Of a stretch of DNA of 64,000 nucleotides, positions 44,036 through 52,829 are shown one piece after another. Location: contig NZ_CP023688.1 of NCBI RefSeq assembly GCF_008704655.1, positions 1,984,001 through 2,048,000 on the forward strand, read 5' to 3'. Both the position numbers and the translations under genes were made by a program. Under the pieces are notes generated by a model. It searched no databases. It saw only the letters and a list, made by a program, of their open reading frames with translations, and was not told the DNA's origin. How positions within the stretch are numbered: position 1 is the first letter of the stretch; every line of letters begins with the position of its first letter. The DNA comes from Streptomyces rimosus (GTDB lineage Bacteria; Actinomycetota; Actinomycetes; Streptomycetales; Streptomycetaceae).

Positions 44036-45262
44036 TTACTTCTCGCCGACCTTCAGCAGCTTGTTGGGCGTGCCCTGGCTCGCGTTCTTGATCTTGTCGG
44101 CCGTGGCGCCGTCGGTCAGCGCCTTGGCGACCGCGTCCGGCTTGGCGTCCTTGTGGGCGCCCAGGTAGACCGCGGCGGCGCCCGCGACGTGCGGGGTGGC
44201 CATGGACGTACCGGAGATGGTCTTGGTGCCCTGGTCGCTGTCGTTCCAGTCCGAGGTGATGTCCGAACCCGGCGCGTACAGGTCCACGGCGCTGCCGTAG
44301 TTGGAGAAGTCGGACTGCTCGTCGGTGTTGGTGCTGGAGGCGACCGTGATGGCCTCCTTGACCCGCGCCGGGGAGCCCTGGCCCGCGTCGGTGGACTCGT
44401 TGCCCGCCGCCACGGCGAAGGTGACACCGGAGGCGACCGCCTTCTGGACCGCCGCGTCCAGCGCCTCGTCGGCGCCGCCGCCCAGCGACATGTTGGCGAC
44501 CGACGGGCCCTTGTGGTTCTTGGTGACCCAGTCGATGCCGGCGACGACCTGCTCGGTGGAGCCGGAGCCCTGGTCGTCCAGCACGCGCACCGCCACGATC
44601 TTGGCCTTCTTGGCGACGCCGTGCGCCTTGCCGGCGATGGTGCCCGCGACGTGGGTGCCGTGGCCGTTGCCGTCGGTGGCGTCGTTGTCGCCGTCCACCG
44701 CGTCGAAGCCGGAGGACGCGCGGCCCTCGAAGTCCTTGTGCGAGGTGCGCACACCGGTGTCGATGACGTACGCGGTGACGCCCTCACCCGCGCTGTCGGG
44801 GTAGGTGTACTTCTTGTCGCCCTGGGTGTCGGCCTGGTCGATGCGGTCCAGGCCCCACGACGGCGGGTTGTCCTGGGTGGCGTTGACGTGGAACTTCTTG
44901 TTCTGCACGACCTTGTCGACGGCCGGGTCGGCGGCCAGCCGGCGGGCCTCCTCGGCGCTGAGGCCGGTGGCGGAGAAGCCGTTCAGCGCAGCGGAGTACG
45001 ACCGCTTGACCTCGCCGCCGTACTTGCCGGCCAGGTCCTTGTTCTGCTCGGCCTGCACCGCGGCGCCGCGGACCGAGTTCTTGAGCATGACGATGTAGCT
45101 GCCGCTGACGGCGCCCTTGGCCTCGGCGCCGTACACCGTGCCCTCGGCGGGCGACGCGCCCGCGGTGACCGCGGTGACGGTGGCGATGCCGCCGGCCGCG
45201 ACCACCGCGGATATCGCGGTGACGAGCCGCTTCTTGCTGGAACGCTTGTGAGCGTGAGCCAT
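44036..45262 (-). CDS. Secreted subtilisin-like serine protease (S8)
   Basis: 408 residues. A signal peptide ([20 protein letters not shown]... into [15 protein letters not shown]), an I9 inhibitor prodomain (residues about 50-125, [11 protein letters not shown]) and a catalytic domain with D in [15 protein letters not shown] in [13 protein letters not shown] and S in [17 protein letters not shown]. The oxyanion asparagine is in [10 protein letters not shown]. It is the proteinase K-like type common in streptomycetes, secreted and self-processed. The ATG at 45262 has GAGGAGAAC upstream; the frame extends further but without coding sense. A 568-base region upstream probably carries its promoter and an operator-like repeat pair. 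Confidence 0.93.
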   Translation of the reverse strand: MAHAHKRSSKKRLVTAISAVVAAGGIATVTAVTAGASPAEGTVYGAEAKGAVSGSYIVMLKNSVRGAAVQAEQNKDLAGKYGGEVKRSYSAALNGFSATGLSAEEARRLAADPAVDKVVQNKKFHVNATQDNPPSWGLDRIDQADTQGDKKYTYPDSAGEGVTAYVIDTGVRTSHKDFEGRASSGFDAVDGDNDATDGNGHGTHVAGTIAGKAHGVAKKAKIVAVRVLDDQGSGSTEQVVAGIDWVTKNHKGPSVANMSLGGGADEALDAAVQKAVASGVTFAVAAGNESTDAGQGSPARVKEAITVASSTNTDEQSDFSNYGSAVDLYAPGSDITSDWNDSDQGTKTISGTSMATPHVAGAAAVYLGAHKDAKPDAVAKALTDGATADKIKNASQGTPNKLLKVGEK

Positions 45263-45830
45263 TCGAGGGTTCTCCTCGTTCGGGGTGTGGGGGGAAAACG
45301 TTGCGCAACAGCCCGGACGGAGAACAAGATCTCCGCCGGGCTGGCTCGAAACCCTGTCGGATTGACGCGGCCAATTCAAGGCCGACCGGGCGTTGTGAGA
45401 TAGACAACAACGTTGCGTAATTGCAAAGGACCGCAGAAGGGGTCAAATGCGCCCCCGCGCCGCCGGACGGCGGGTCAACTCCGTTTACATTGCGGTAATA
45501 TGGCGCAGGTCAACGGTGGTGCCGACCACTCGGTTACCCGCGGTACGGAGAGCTGCGGACCGAATGCCGCAGGCCCCGCCCGGCGTTGCGGCGCGAAGCC
45601 GGGCAACGGGTCGCCGCCGGTTTCTTTACGGGTCAACAATCCCCGGTTCACGCGCGCCTCAATCATCGGCACGCCCCCGTCCGGGGGTGACGCCACTCAC
45701 TTTGCGCCACCCCCGGCCCAATCCGCCATTCACGCACCGCATTTCCTTCGGCACGCCATGCGACGGATACCGCGTACTGTGCGTCCTACTTATTGGGAAT
45801 GCGCCGATATTCCATTACAGAACGCCCACT
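45263..45830 (-). promoter_or_regulatory. Upstream region of the subtilisin gene with repeated AACGTTGCG motif
   Basis: 568 bases without a gene. AACGTTGCGCAA at 45297-45308 and AACGTTGCGTAA at 45409-45420 agree in 11 of 12 bases and lie 112 bases apart. The first contains the palindrome GTTGCGCAAC, and the second is followed by TTGCAA. The area is clearly less GC-rich than its surroundings (e.g. 45395-45430). LacI-type repressors often bind AACGTT-centred sites, which is a possibility here. No convincing -35/-10 pair was found. Confidence 0.5.
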
Positions 45831-47063
45831 TCACCCCTGGGGCAGCTTCTCCTCGATGAGATCCGCCGCCCGCTTCGCGCCGCCCTCCGCCGCCATTTCC
45901 CGCCGGATCCGTTCCGAAACGGCCGCCACCTGCGGATCGTTCACCAGGCCCAGCACCGCTTCCCGCAGGACGTCCGCCGTGGCCTCCGCCTTCGGGACGT
46001 GCCGGGCGACCCCGAGCCCCTGGAGGATGTCCGCGTTCATGAACTGGTCCACGGCCTGCGGTACGCACACCATCGGCACCCCGTTGGCCAGCCCCTCCTG
46101 ACTGCCGCCCATCCCCGCGTGGGTGATGAAGGCGTCCGCCTGCCGCAGCACGGCGAGCTGCGGCACCCAGTGATGCACCTCGAAATTGTCCGGGATCGTA
46201 CCGAGTTCGGACATCTCGATGTGCTTGCCGACCTGGAGCACCACATGCCAGCCCGGCAGGCCCCCGAACGCCTCGATGCACTCCCGGTAGAAGCCGGGCT
46301 CGTTGGTGTAGGAGGAGCCGAGCGAGACGAGGAGCACCTTCGCGTCCGCGGCGAGGCCGTCAGGCCGCCGCCAGTCGCCCTGGTGCCCGCGGTCGCCCTG
46401 ACAGGCGCCGACGAAGGTGAACCTGGCGTGATCTGCGCGGTCGGCGTGCGGCTGCATGGCGCGCGGGATCAGGGCGAGGCCGCTGGCCGGCTCGGTCGCG
46501 ATCCGTTCGGGGTCGGTGACCTCGGACATGCCCTGTTCGTCGAGCCAGTCGCGGAAGCGCTCGTAATACGCCCGGCCGCGCTCGGTGCCCTGCATGTCGA
46601 CGCTCATCTGCTCGCCCATGTCGGCCTGGAAGCCGTCCCAGACGACCATGTGCGGGGCGAGCTGCACGGCGGGCACGCCCCAGCGGTGGGCGAGGACCTG
46701 CGCGGGATAGGCGGTGGTGTCGTGGAGGACGAGGTCCGGCTCGTCGCCCTCGTAGGCCGCGGCGAGCTGCGGCAGGGCCTGGATGGCGTCGTCGAGGAAC
46801 AGGTCCATGGCGTCGAGCAGCTGCGTGCCCCACAGCGCCGGGTCCTCGTCGGTGGGCAGCGTCGAGTTCCAGAACTTCGGCTCGGCCCCGGTCGCGGCGA
46901 CGATCTCGGCGAAGGACGGCGGGATGGCGTAGGTGACGCGGTGCCCCCGGGCGACGAGCTCCCGGATGACCTCCAGGCTCGGATTGACGTGCCCGTGGGC
47001 GGGGATGCTGAACATCGCGATGTGGGCGGGCCGGTGGGCACGGGTGGTCGATAAAGGACTCAT
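45831..47063 (-). CDS. Macrolide-family glycosyltransferase (OleD/MgtA-like)
   Basis: 410 residues, family 1 GT-B fold. [35 protein letters not shown] is shown here in part: [19 protein letters not shown] has the catalytic histidine, and the C-terminal donor site has [25 protein letters not shown], then [18 protein letters not shown] with the D/Q sugar-nucleotide pair. OleD-like enzymes inactivate macrolides by glucosylation from UDP-glucose. The ATG at 47063 has no ribosome binding site; a TACGGT box seven bases upstream suggests a leaderless mRNA. A palindrome between -35 and -10 suggests drug- or ligand-responsive repression. Confidence 0.9.
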   Translation of the reverse strand: MSPLSTTRAHRPAHIAMFSIPAHGHVNPSLEVIRELVARGHRVTYAIPPSFAEIVAATGAEPKFWNSTLPTDEDPALWGTQLLDAMDLFLDDAIQALPQLAAAYEGDEPDLVLHDTTAYPAQVLAHRWGVPAVQLAPHMVVWDGFQADMGEQMSVDMQGTERGRAYYERFRDWLDEQGMSEVTDPERIATEPASGLALIPRAMQPHADRADHARFTFVGACQGDRGHQGDWRRPDGLAADAKVLLVSLGSSYTNEPGFYRECIEAFGGLPGWHVVLQVGKHIEMSELGTIPDNFEVHHWVPQLAVLRQADAFITHAGMGGSQEGLANGVPMVCVPQAVDQFMNADILQGLGVARHVPKAEATADVLREAVLGLVNDPQVAAVSERIRREMAAEGGAKRAADLIEEKLPQG

Positions 47064-47070
47064 GTCCGGA

Positions 47071-47100
47071 ACCGTAAGCGAGACGGCGCGTCTCGCGCAA
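47071..47100 (-). promoter_or_regulatory. Promoter with embedded palindromic operator for macrolide glycosyltransferase
   Basis: On the minus strand a -35 TTGCGC (47095-47100) and -10 TACGGT (47071-47076) are 18 bases apart, with transcription expected to begin at the ATG (47063). Between and overlapping them lies the perfect inverted repeat GCGAGACG-GCG-CGTCTCGC (47078-47096). A repressor bound there would block RNA polymerase. The regulator is not encoded next to it. Confidence 0.65.
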
Positions 47101-47166
47101 TCGATGGACGGAGCCGCCGGTTTGGGGCGGGGCAGCGGGGGCGGTGGGGTGTGGGACAGCGGGGCC

Positions 47167-47346
47167 GGTTCGGTACGGGGCGCGTTTCGGGGCGGCGGCA
47201 GCGGTACGTACGGGGCGCGTACGAGGGGCGGTCGCACGGGTACGTACGCGGCGCGTACCAGGGGCAGCCGCACCGGTACGTACAGGGCGCGCACCAGGGA
47301 CAGCCGCACCAGCACGGTACGGAGACGCGCACCAAGGGCAGCCACC
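47167..47346. repeat. Five tandem copies of a 36-base degenerate repeat
   Basis: Units begin at 47167, 47203, 47239, 47275 and 47311. The middle three share GGTACGTAC-x-GGGCGCG followed by CCAGGGGCAGCCGCAC or close variants. The outer units are more diverged. The period of 36 is twelve codons, and all nearby frames stay open, e.g. the plus-strand frame gives repeats of the type [12 protein letters not shown]. It lies between the sugar ABC operon and the glycosyltransferase gene. It is not a CRISPR array since there are no spacers. Confidence 0.8.
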
Positions 47347-47378
47347 CCCGTACATGCCGCCGGCATGGCGCTGAGCCG

Positions 47379-48743
47379 TCAGCGCTGGTACCGGGCCAGG
47401 ACCAGGTTCCCGTCGTGGACGAGGCGTTGGCGCAGCTCGTCCAGGTCGATCGCGCCGCTGTAGTACTCCTGGAACCCCGGCGTCGCGATCTTGTCCTTCC
47501 ACTCCGGGTAGCCGCGCACCGACTGCGCGGGGGCGGCCCGCAGCGTGTCCGCGAGCGCCGTGCCCGTCGCCCAGTCGTGCCGGTCCTCGTGCAGCTCCGG
47601 CGCCTTCAGTGCCTCCCGCCCGGTCGGCAGCATCCAGTCCCCCAGGGCGAGCCGGGCCATGTTGGGCGGCCTGAGCAGGAAGTCGACAAAGGCCATCGCC
47701 TCCTCCTTGCGCGGGCAGTCCGCCGCGATCGACAGGGTCTGCGGGCTGACACCCTGGTCCGCGCCGCCGGCCCCCCGGGGCGCGGGCAGCACCGTCCACT
47801 CGAAGTCCTTCGGCGCCTGCTGCGCGATCTGCTGCCGGTAGGAGAAGCCGAGCGGCAGGATCGCGTACCGGCCGGCGAAGAAGCCGGGCAGCGTGTCGGC
47901 GCCGCCCATGCCCAGGGTCGTACGGGCCGCGCTGCGGACCACGTTGACCTGGTCGTGGATGGTGCGCGGCACCACTTGGTCGGCGGCGTCGAAGCGGACC
48001 TCCGCCCGCCCGTCCGGGCGGCGCCGGAAGATCCGGCCGCCGGTGGACAGGGCGAGGTTGAGCGTGACGGAGACCGGTTCCTTCAGCGGCCAGGCGACGC
48101 CGTAGCCACCACCGCCCGTCAGCTCCTTCGCCACCTCCCCGAACTCCTCCCACGTCCAGGGCGCGTCGGCGGTCGGCACGCGCACCCCGGAGCGCCGCAG
48201 TTTCACCCCGTCGGCGATCAGGACGCGCGGCTCCTGGAGGAAGGGGATGCCGTACACCCGGCCGCCGAACGTCCCCGACTCCCAGCCGCGCGCCGGGATG
48301 TCGTCCTTGAGGCGCCGCGGGAGGAGCCCGGTCAGGTCGGCGAGGTAGCCGCCGTAGGCGAAGTCCGCGAGGTCGTCGGAGGCGTCGTGGATGATGTCCG
48401 GCGCCTCGCCGCCCTCGAAGGAGGTGAGCAGCTGGTCGTGGACGGTGGGCCAGGCTCCCTGCACGTACTGGACGGGAATGTCCGGGTGCAGCCGGTTCCA
48501 CTCCGCGACCAGCTGCTTGTTGGCGTCCACGGACTCCTTCTGCCAGGCCAGCGACTGGAAGCGGAGCACGCTCCGGCCTCTGCCACCGCGCCGGCCGTCA
48601 CCGCCCGAGCAGCCGGGCAGCAGGGCCGCGGTGGGCACGGCCGCCGCGGCGGCGAGCAGGGTACGGCGGCGGGGGCCGCCGTTGCGGAAGCCGTTGCCGC
48701 CGGGTTCGGTACGGGGCCCGGGGCCGTTGCGGGGCGCGCGCAT
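47379..48743 (-). CDS. Sugar ABC transporter substrate-binding lipoprotein
   Basis: 454 residues. The N-terminus has a twin-arginine-containing basic region (GGPRRRTLLAAAAAVP) and a lipobox-like LLPGC, with the cysteine near residue 40. The mature part is an extracellular solute-binding family 1 protein: LRFQSLAWQKESVDANKQLVAEWNRLHPDIPVQYVQG is seen in pieces, then DIIHDASDDLADFAYGGYLADL. It binds an oligosaccharide or polyol outside the membrane. It is the last gene of the transporter operon and starts on the A shared with the permease stop (TGATG). Confidence 0.9.
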   Translation of the reverse strand: MRAPRNGPGPRTEPGGNGFRNGGPRRRTLLAAAAAVPTAALLPGCSGGDGRRGGRGRSVLRFQSLAWQKESVDANKQLVAEWNRLHPDIPVQYVQGAWPTVHDQLLTSFEGGEAPDIIHDASDDLADFAYGGYLADLTGLLPRRLKDDIPARGWESGTFGGRVYGIPFLQEPRVLIADGVKLRRSGVRVPTADAPWTWEEFGEVAKELTGGGGYGVAWPLKEPVSVTLNLALSTGGRIFRRRPDGRAEVRFDAADQVVPRTIHDQVNVVRSAARTTLGMGGADTLPGFFAGRYAILPLGFSYRQQIAQQAPKDFEWTVLPAPRGAGGADQGVSPQTLSIAADCPRKEEAMAFVDFLLRPPNMARLALGDWMLPTGREALKAPELHEDRHDWATGTALADTLRAAPAQSVRGYPEWKDKIATPGFQEYYSGAIDLDELRQRLVHDGNLVLARYQR

Positions 48744-49807
48744 CAGTTCTTCACCGCCCCGGCCAGCATGCCGCCGGTGATCCGGCGCTGGATGACGGCG
48801 AACAGCAGCAGGCTGGGCAGCGTGGCGAGCAGGGCCGCCGCCGCGAGCGGGCCGAGGTCGGCGACGCCCTCCGCCCCGAGGAAGTGGGTCAGCACGACCG
48901 GCATCGTCTGCTTCTCCGGCGACTTGAGCAGGACGAGCGCGAAGAAGAACTCGTTCCATGCGGTGATGAACGCGAACAGGCCCGTCGCGACGATCCCCGG
49001 CGCCAGCAGCGGCCCGGTGACGGACACCAGGGTGCGCAGCCGTCCCGCGCCGTCCACCGCCGCGGCCTCCTCCAGCTCCGGCGGTACGGCCCGTACGTAG
49101 CCGGTCAGCATCCACAGCGCGAACGGCAGCGACCACACCACGTACACCAGGATCAGCCCGGTCCGGGCGTCCACCAGGTGGAGGGTCTTCAGGACCAGGA
49201 AGAGCGGGATGATCACCAGGACCAGCGGGAACGCCTGGCTGACCACGACCCACCCGGTCGCCGCCCGCGCGAAGCGGGTGCGGAGACGGGCGAGGACATA
49301 CGCCATCGGGGTCGCCAGGACGATCGCGACCAGCGCCGAGACGGCGGCGGCGAGCAGGCTGTTGGCGGCGGCTTGGAGCAGCGGCTGCTCGTCGAAGGCC
49401 GTACGGAAGTTGTCCAGGGTCGGCGCCCGGGGAATCCAGGTGGGATGCAGACTGCCCAGCTCGCGCGGCGGCTTGAAGGCGGTTGAGACCAGCCAGAGGA
49501 AAGGGAAGGCGAGAAAGACGAGGTAGCAGAGCAGGGCCAGATACTGCCCGGCCCGGCCGACGGTACGGCGGGTGACCGGACGGCGTCCGGGGGGCGGGTT
49601 CTCAGGGGGTAGGGAATCGGTGGGCGGGGCCTTACGGGGCAGGGAATCGGAGGACTGGTCCTTGCGGGGTGGGGAATCGGAAGACGGGGCCTTACGGGAC
49701 GGCGAATCGGGGGACGCGTCCTCACGCGGCGAGGAATCGGGGGACGGGCGCTCACCGGCCGGCGAATCGGGGGACGGGCGCTTACCGGGCGGGGAATCGT
49801 GGGTCAT
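48743..49807 (-). CDS. Sugar ABC transporter permease (MalG-like) with repeat N-terminus
   Basis: 354 residues. The membrane domain starts near residue 85 with GQYLALLCYLVFLAFPFLWLV and carries the EAA loop, PPELEEAAAVDGAGRLRTLVSV, that couples to the ATPase. The first 70 or so residues are seven tandem decapeptides of the type DSPxxKxPSx, predicted to be cytoplasmic, unstructured and rich in Ser/Pro. That tail is unusual for this family. The ATG at 49807 overlaps the upstream permease stop by four bases. The operon holds no ATPase gene, so it must share one encoded elsewhere (MsiK-like sharing is known in streptomycetes). Confidence 0.88.
   Translation of the reverse strand: MTHDSPPGKRPSPDSPAGERPSPDSSPREDASPDSPSRKAPSSDSPPRKDQSSDSLPRKAPPTDSLPPENPPPGRRPVTRRTVGRAGQYLALLCYLVFLAFPFLWLVSTAFKPPRELGSLHPTWIPRAPTLDNFRTAFDEQPLLQAAANSLLAAAVSALVAIVLATPMAYVLARLRTRFARAATGWVVVSQAFPLVLVIIPLFLVLKTLHLVDARTGLILVYVVWSLPFALWMLTGYVRAVPPELEEAAAVDGAGRLRTLVSVTGPLLAPGIVATGLFAFITAWNEFFFALVLLKSPEKQTMPVVLTHFLGAEGVADLGPLAAAALLATLPSLLLFAVIQRRITGGMLAGAVKN
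49589..49798 (-). repeat. Seven-fold 30-base repeat inside the permease gene
   Basis: In the permease N-terminus the DNA repeats every 30 bases, each unit holding the AATCGG-x-GGAC core on the plus strand (e.g. around 49675-49795). It encodes decapeptides such as DSPPGKRPSP, DSPAGERPSP and DSPSRKAPSS. The in-frame period of 30 means copy number can change without breaking the gene. Confidence 0.8.
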
Positions 49808-50772
49808 CGGTCCTCCTCCCCCTCTCCCCTCAGCCGTCGCGAGAGATAGACGGCCAGCAGGATGGCGATGACCGCGACCATGGCCAGCCCCATCGCGGCC
49901 GCGTAACCGAACTGTCCGTACCGGAACGCCTCCTCGTACGCGAACAGCATCGGCAGCCGGGTGCGGCCCCCGGGACCGCCGTCGGTCAGCACGAAGACCA
50001 GCGCGAAGGAATTGAAGTTCCAGATGAAATTGAGCGCCGAGATGGCCAGGGCCACCGGCTTGATCGCGGGCCAGGTGACCGTACGGAAGCGCCGCCAGGC
50101 CCCGGCACCGTCCATCGCGGCGGCCTCGTGCAGTTCGCGCGGCACGTTCTGGAGCCCGGCGAGAAGCGTGACGGTGGTCTGCGGCATGCCCGCCCAGATG
50201 CCGACGACGACCACGGCGAGCAGGGCGGTGGCCGTACCGCTCAGCCAGTCCACCCCTTCGTCGGGGCCGAGCCCGAGGCTGCGCAGCGTCTCGTTCAGGA
50301 CGCCCGCGTCCGGGTGGTAGACCAGCCGCCACATGATGCCCACCACCACCTCGGGCATCGCCCAGGGGATGATCGCGAGGGCGCGGGCCAGCCAGCGCAT
50401 GCGCAGGTCCTGGCCGAGCAGCAGCGCCAGCCCGAGGGCGAGGAAGAACTGCGGGACCGTGACGCCCACCGCCCACACCAGGCCGACCCGGAACGAGTCC
50501 CAGAACAAGGTGTCCTGGAGCAGGTCGGAGAAGTTCAGCAGGCCGACCCACCGGGTGGCCTCCGTACGCCCCGACTGCGCGTCGGTGAACGCCAGCCCGA
50601 TACCGTACAGCAGCGGGCCCACGCTCAGCACCAGGATGGGGATCAGCGCGGGCGCCACCAGGAACCAGGTACCGCGCGCGGACAGGTGGGCGGAACGGCG
50701 GGCAGAACGGTGCGCCGGGCCGCGGACGGCCACTGCCGCCTGAACCCCCTTCACCCCTTTCGCCCCCTTCAC
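49804..50772 (-). CDS. Sugar ABC transporter permease (MalF-like)
   Basis: About 322 residues from the GTG at 50772. The membrane part includes TWFLVAPALIPILVLSVGPLLYGIGLAF and the EAA loop PRELHEAAAMDGAGAWRRFRTVTWP. Starts are uncertain: the frame is open up to a TTG at 50832, and the N-terminus has repeats of lysine and glycine (KGVKGAKGVKGV), giving several GTG candidates. GTG at 50772 with AAAGGGGG upstream is my choice. This is the first gene of the three-gene minus-strand import operon and overlaps the second by four bases. The gap to the divergent phosphotransferase gene, 50773-51062, holds no other gene. Confidence 0.82.
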   Translation of the reverse strand: MKGAKGVKGVQAAVAVRGPAHRSARRSAHLSARGTWFLVAPALIPILVLSVGPLLYGIGLAFTDAQSGRTEATRWVGLLNFSDLLQDTLFWDSFRVGLVWAVGVTVPQFFLALGLALLLGQDLRMRWLARALAIIPWAMPEVVVGIMWRLVYHPDAGVLNETLRSLGLGPDEGVDWLSGTATALLAVVVVGIWAGMPQTTVTLLAGLQNVPRELHEAAAMDGAGAWRRFRTVTWPAIKPVALAISALNFIWNFNSFALVFVLTDGGPGGRTRLPMLFAYEEAFRYGQFGYAAAMGLAMVAVIAILLAVYLSRRLRGEGEEDR

Positions 50773-51062
50773 CCCCTTTGCTTCCGTACGCCCTCGCCTC
50801 CGTCCGGGACCCTCCGGACCCTGTGGACCCAACGCGACTCCCCCGTCTGCTCACCCGGACGGCACCGCCGACCGCGAACGATTCCGCCCAGGACGCCACC
50901 GACCACCACGAACGGACCACGCCCGCCCGGGCGGAACGGGCAGGTGGCCGCCGTCATCGTCATGACGGCACCCGCCGCAGTCAAGCACCGGGCACCACCC
51001 GGCTGCCCGGGGCCGGTACCTGCGACACTGGTGCCGATCACGCACCGCAGGAGGCCGCCCGC

Positions 51063-51953
51063 ATGACCGCACCGAGCACCACCCCGTTCACGGAGGCGCA
51101 CGCCCGGGGCGTCCTGGCAGCGGCCGGGCGGCCCGACGCCGCCGCCGACGCCCGGCTGCTGTCACTCGGCGAGAACGCGGTCTTCGCCCTGGGCGGCAAC
51201 GGTCCGGTCGTACGGGTCGGACGCAGCGCCGAACTCCTGGAGCGCGCCGAGCGGGAGCTGCGCGTCGCCGTGTGGCTGGCGGAGCAGGGCGTGCCGGCCG
51301 TGCGCGCGGCCGAGCCGACGGCCCGGCTGGTCGACGGCCACCCGGTCACGTTCTGGGAGCGGCTGCCGGAGCCGGTACGCCCCGCCGAACCGGCCGACCT
51401 GGCCGCTCTGCTGCGCCTGGTGCACGCGCTGCCCGAGCCGCCGTTCACCCTCCCACGGCGTGATCTGCTGGGCGGTGTGGAGCGCTGGCTGCGGCTGGCC
51501 GGCGACGCGGTCTCGGCGCGGGACGCCGAGTATCTGCGGGGCCGCCGCGACGCGTTCGCCGCTGCCGCCACCGCGCTGGAACCGCATCTGCCGCGCGGCC
51601 CCGTCCACGGTGACGCGCTGACCCGCAACGTCCATGTGGGCCCCGACGGCCCGGTGCTCGTCGATCTCGAAACGTTCTCCTCTGATCTGCGGGAACACGA
51701 TCTCGTCGTGATGGCCCTCAGCCGCGACCGCTACGGCCTGCCCGCCGCGGCGTACGACACGTTCGTGCGGGTCTACGGCTGGGACGTGCGCGACTGGGAG
51801 GGCTGTGCGGTGCTGCGCGGCTCCCGGGAGACGGCCAGCTGCGCCTGGGTCTCCCAGCACGCCCCCGGCAACCCCGCCGCCCTCGACGAATTCCGCCGCC
51901 GGATCGCCTCGCTGCGCGAGGGCGACACGACCGTGCGGTGGTACCCCTTCTGA
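51063..51953 (+). CDS. APH-type phosphotransferase family protein
   Basis: 296 residues. It has the protein-kinase-like APH/choline kinase fold: VVRVGRSAELLERAERELRVAVWLAEQGVP for the nucleotide lobe, the catalytic loop PRGPVHGDALTRNVHV (H-G-D-x4-N) and the metal-binding VLVDLETFSSDLREHDLVVMAL, where DLE replaces the usual D-F/W-D/E. It may phosphorylate an aminoglycoside, macrolide or metabolite; no substrate can be assigned. The ATG follows GGAGGCCGCCCGC. The gene is convergent with the exonuclease gene. Confidence 0.86.
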   Translation: MTAPSTTPFTEAHARGVLAAAGRPDAAADARLLSLGENAVFALGGNGPVVRVGRSAELLERAERELRVAVWLAEQGVPAVRAAEPTARLVDGHPVTFWERLPEPVRPAEPADLAALLRLVHALPEPPFTLPRRDLLGGVERWLRLAGDAVSARDAEYLRGRRDAFAAAATALEPHLPRGPVHGDALTRNVHVGPDGPVLVDLETFSSDLREHDLVVMALSRDRYGLPAAAYDTFVRVYGWDVRDWEGCAVLRGSRETASCAWVSQHAPGNPAALDEFRRRIASLREGDTTVRWYPF

Positions 51954-51984
51954 CGCCCCGGCGGCCCGGCGCCGGTCCCCGGCC

Positions 51985-52755
51985 TCAGCTCGCGCCGCCC
52001 GAGGACGACGCCTGAACCGGGAGGTCCTCGGCGCGCTCGCGCGACTGCTGGTACGGGATCAGCGGCCAGGCCGCCTCGACTATCGCCGCCGGGTCACCGG
52101 AGCGGCGCAGATACCGCTGGAACGAAGCGGCCTGCTCGGCCGCCGCCTTCTCCTGAAGGGCGTGCAGCGCCGCCGGGGCCGTCCCGGCCACCGCCGGGTG
52201 ACGCTCGCCGATCCGCCGTGCCACACCGGCCGCGGCCACCGCGTCAGCGCCCGCTTCGTGCGCGGCCTCCAGCGGCACGCCGTAATGCAGGCAGAGGGCC
52301 TGGAGCGTTCGCTTGCCCTTGCGGTAGGGGTCGACGTGCTTGTCCAGCACCAGCGGGTCGATGACCGGCGCGGGCCGGCGGCCGAGCCGCTCGGCGAGCG
52401 TCCGCAGGCCGTACCGGCGGCACTCGCGGTCCAGCAGCGAGAGGTCGTACCGCGCGTTCATCACCACGAGCGGTATGCCCGCCTCCAGCGCACCGGCGAG
52501 GGACTGGGTGATCTCCTCTATGCCGTCCGCCGCGGCCCGGCCGTGCTCCCGGACGTGAGCGGTCGTCATGCCGTGTATGGCCGCGGCCTCCTCGGGGACC
52601 GGTACGCCGGGGTCGAGCAGCCAGGTCTCCCGCAGGGCCTCCCGGCCGTCCGCCTCCAGCCTGATGAGCGCGGCGGTGACGATGCGGTCGTGCTCGACGT
52701 CCGTGCCGGTGGTCTCCAAGTCGAAGCTGACGAGCAGCCCTTGATGCCAGCCCAT
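51985..52755 (-). CDS. DnaQ-type 3'-5' exonuclease (DEDDh family)
   Basis: 256 residues. The catalytic acids appear in order: SFDLETTGTD (D and E), MNARYDLSLLDREC (D), and HEAGADAVAAAG (H and D), the DEDDh pattern of the DNA polymerase III epsilon-subunit superfamily. The C-terminal 70 residues are an added helical region with no known function. It is a free-standing exonuclease that may trim RNA or DNA. The ATG has AAGGAGG upstream. Confidence 0.92.
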   Translation of the reverse strand: MGWHQGLLVSFDLETTGTDVEHDRIVTAALIRLEADGREALRETWLLDPGVPVPEEAAAIHGMTTAHVREHGRAAADGIEEITQSLAGALEAGIPLVVMNARYDLSLLDRECRRYGLRTLAERLGRRPAPVIDPLVLDKHVDPYRKGKRTLQALCLHYGVPLEAAHEAGADAVAAAGVARRIGERHPAVAGTAPAALHALQEKAAAEQAASFQRYLRRSGDPAAIVEAAWPLIPYQQSRERAEDLPVQASSSGGAS

Positions 52756-52829
52756 GACGGCCTCCTTCGGTGTTGCTTCCCCCGTGTTCCCCTACTCTCC
52801 CACGCGACACTGACAACGCCCCGCCCCCG

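Noticed and set aside
47167..47346. Possible CRISPR array from the 36-base periodicity
   Set aside because: Units are directly adjacent without spacers, are degenerate and no cas gene is near.
49589..49798. Possible CRISPR or intergenic repeat array from the 30-base periodicity
   Set aside because: In frame within a permease gene and encodes a decapeptide repeat; no spacers.
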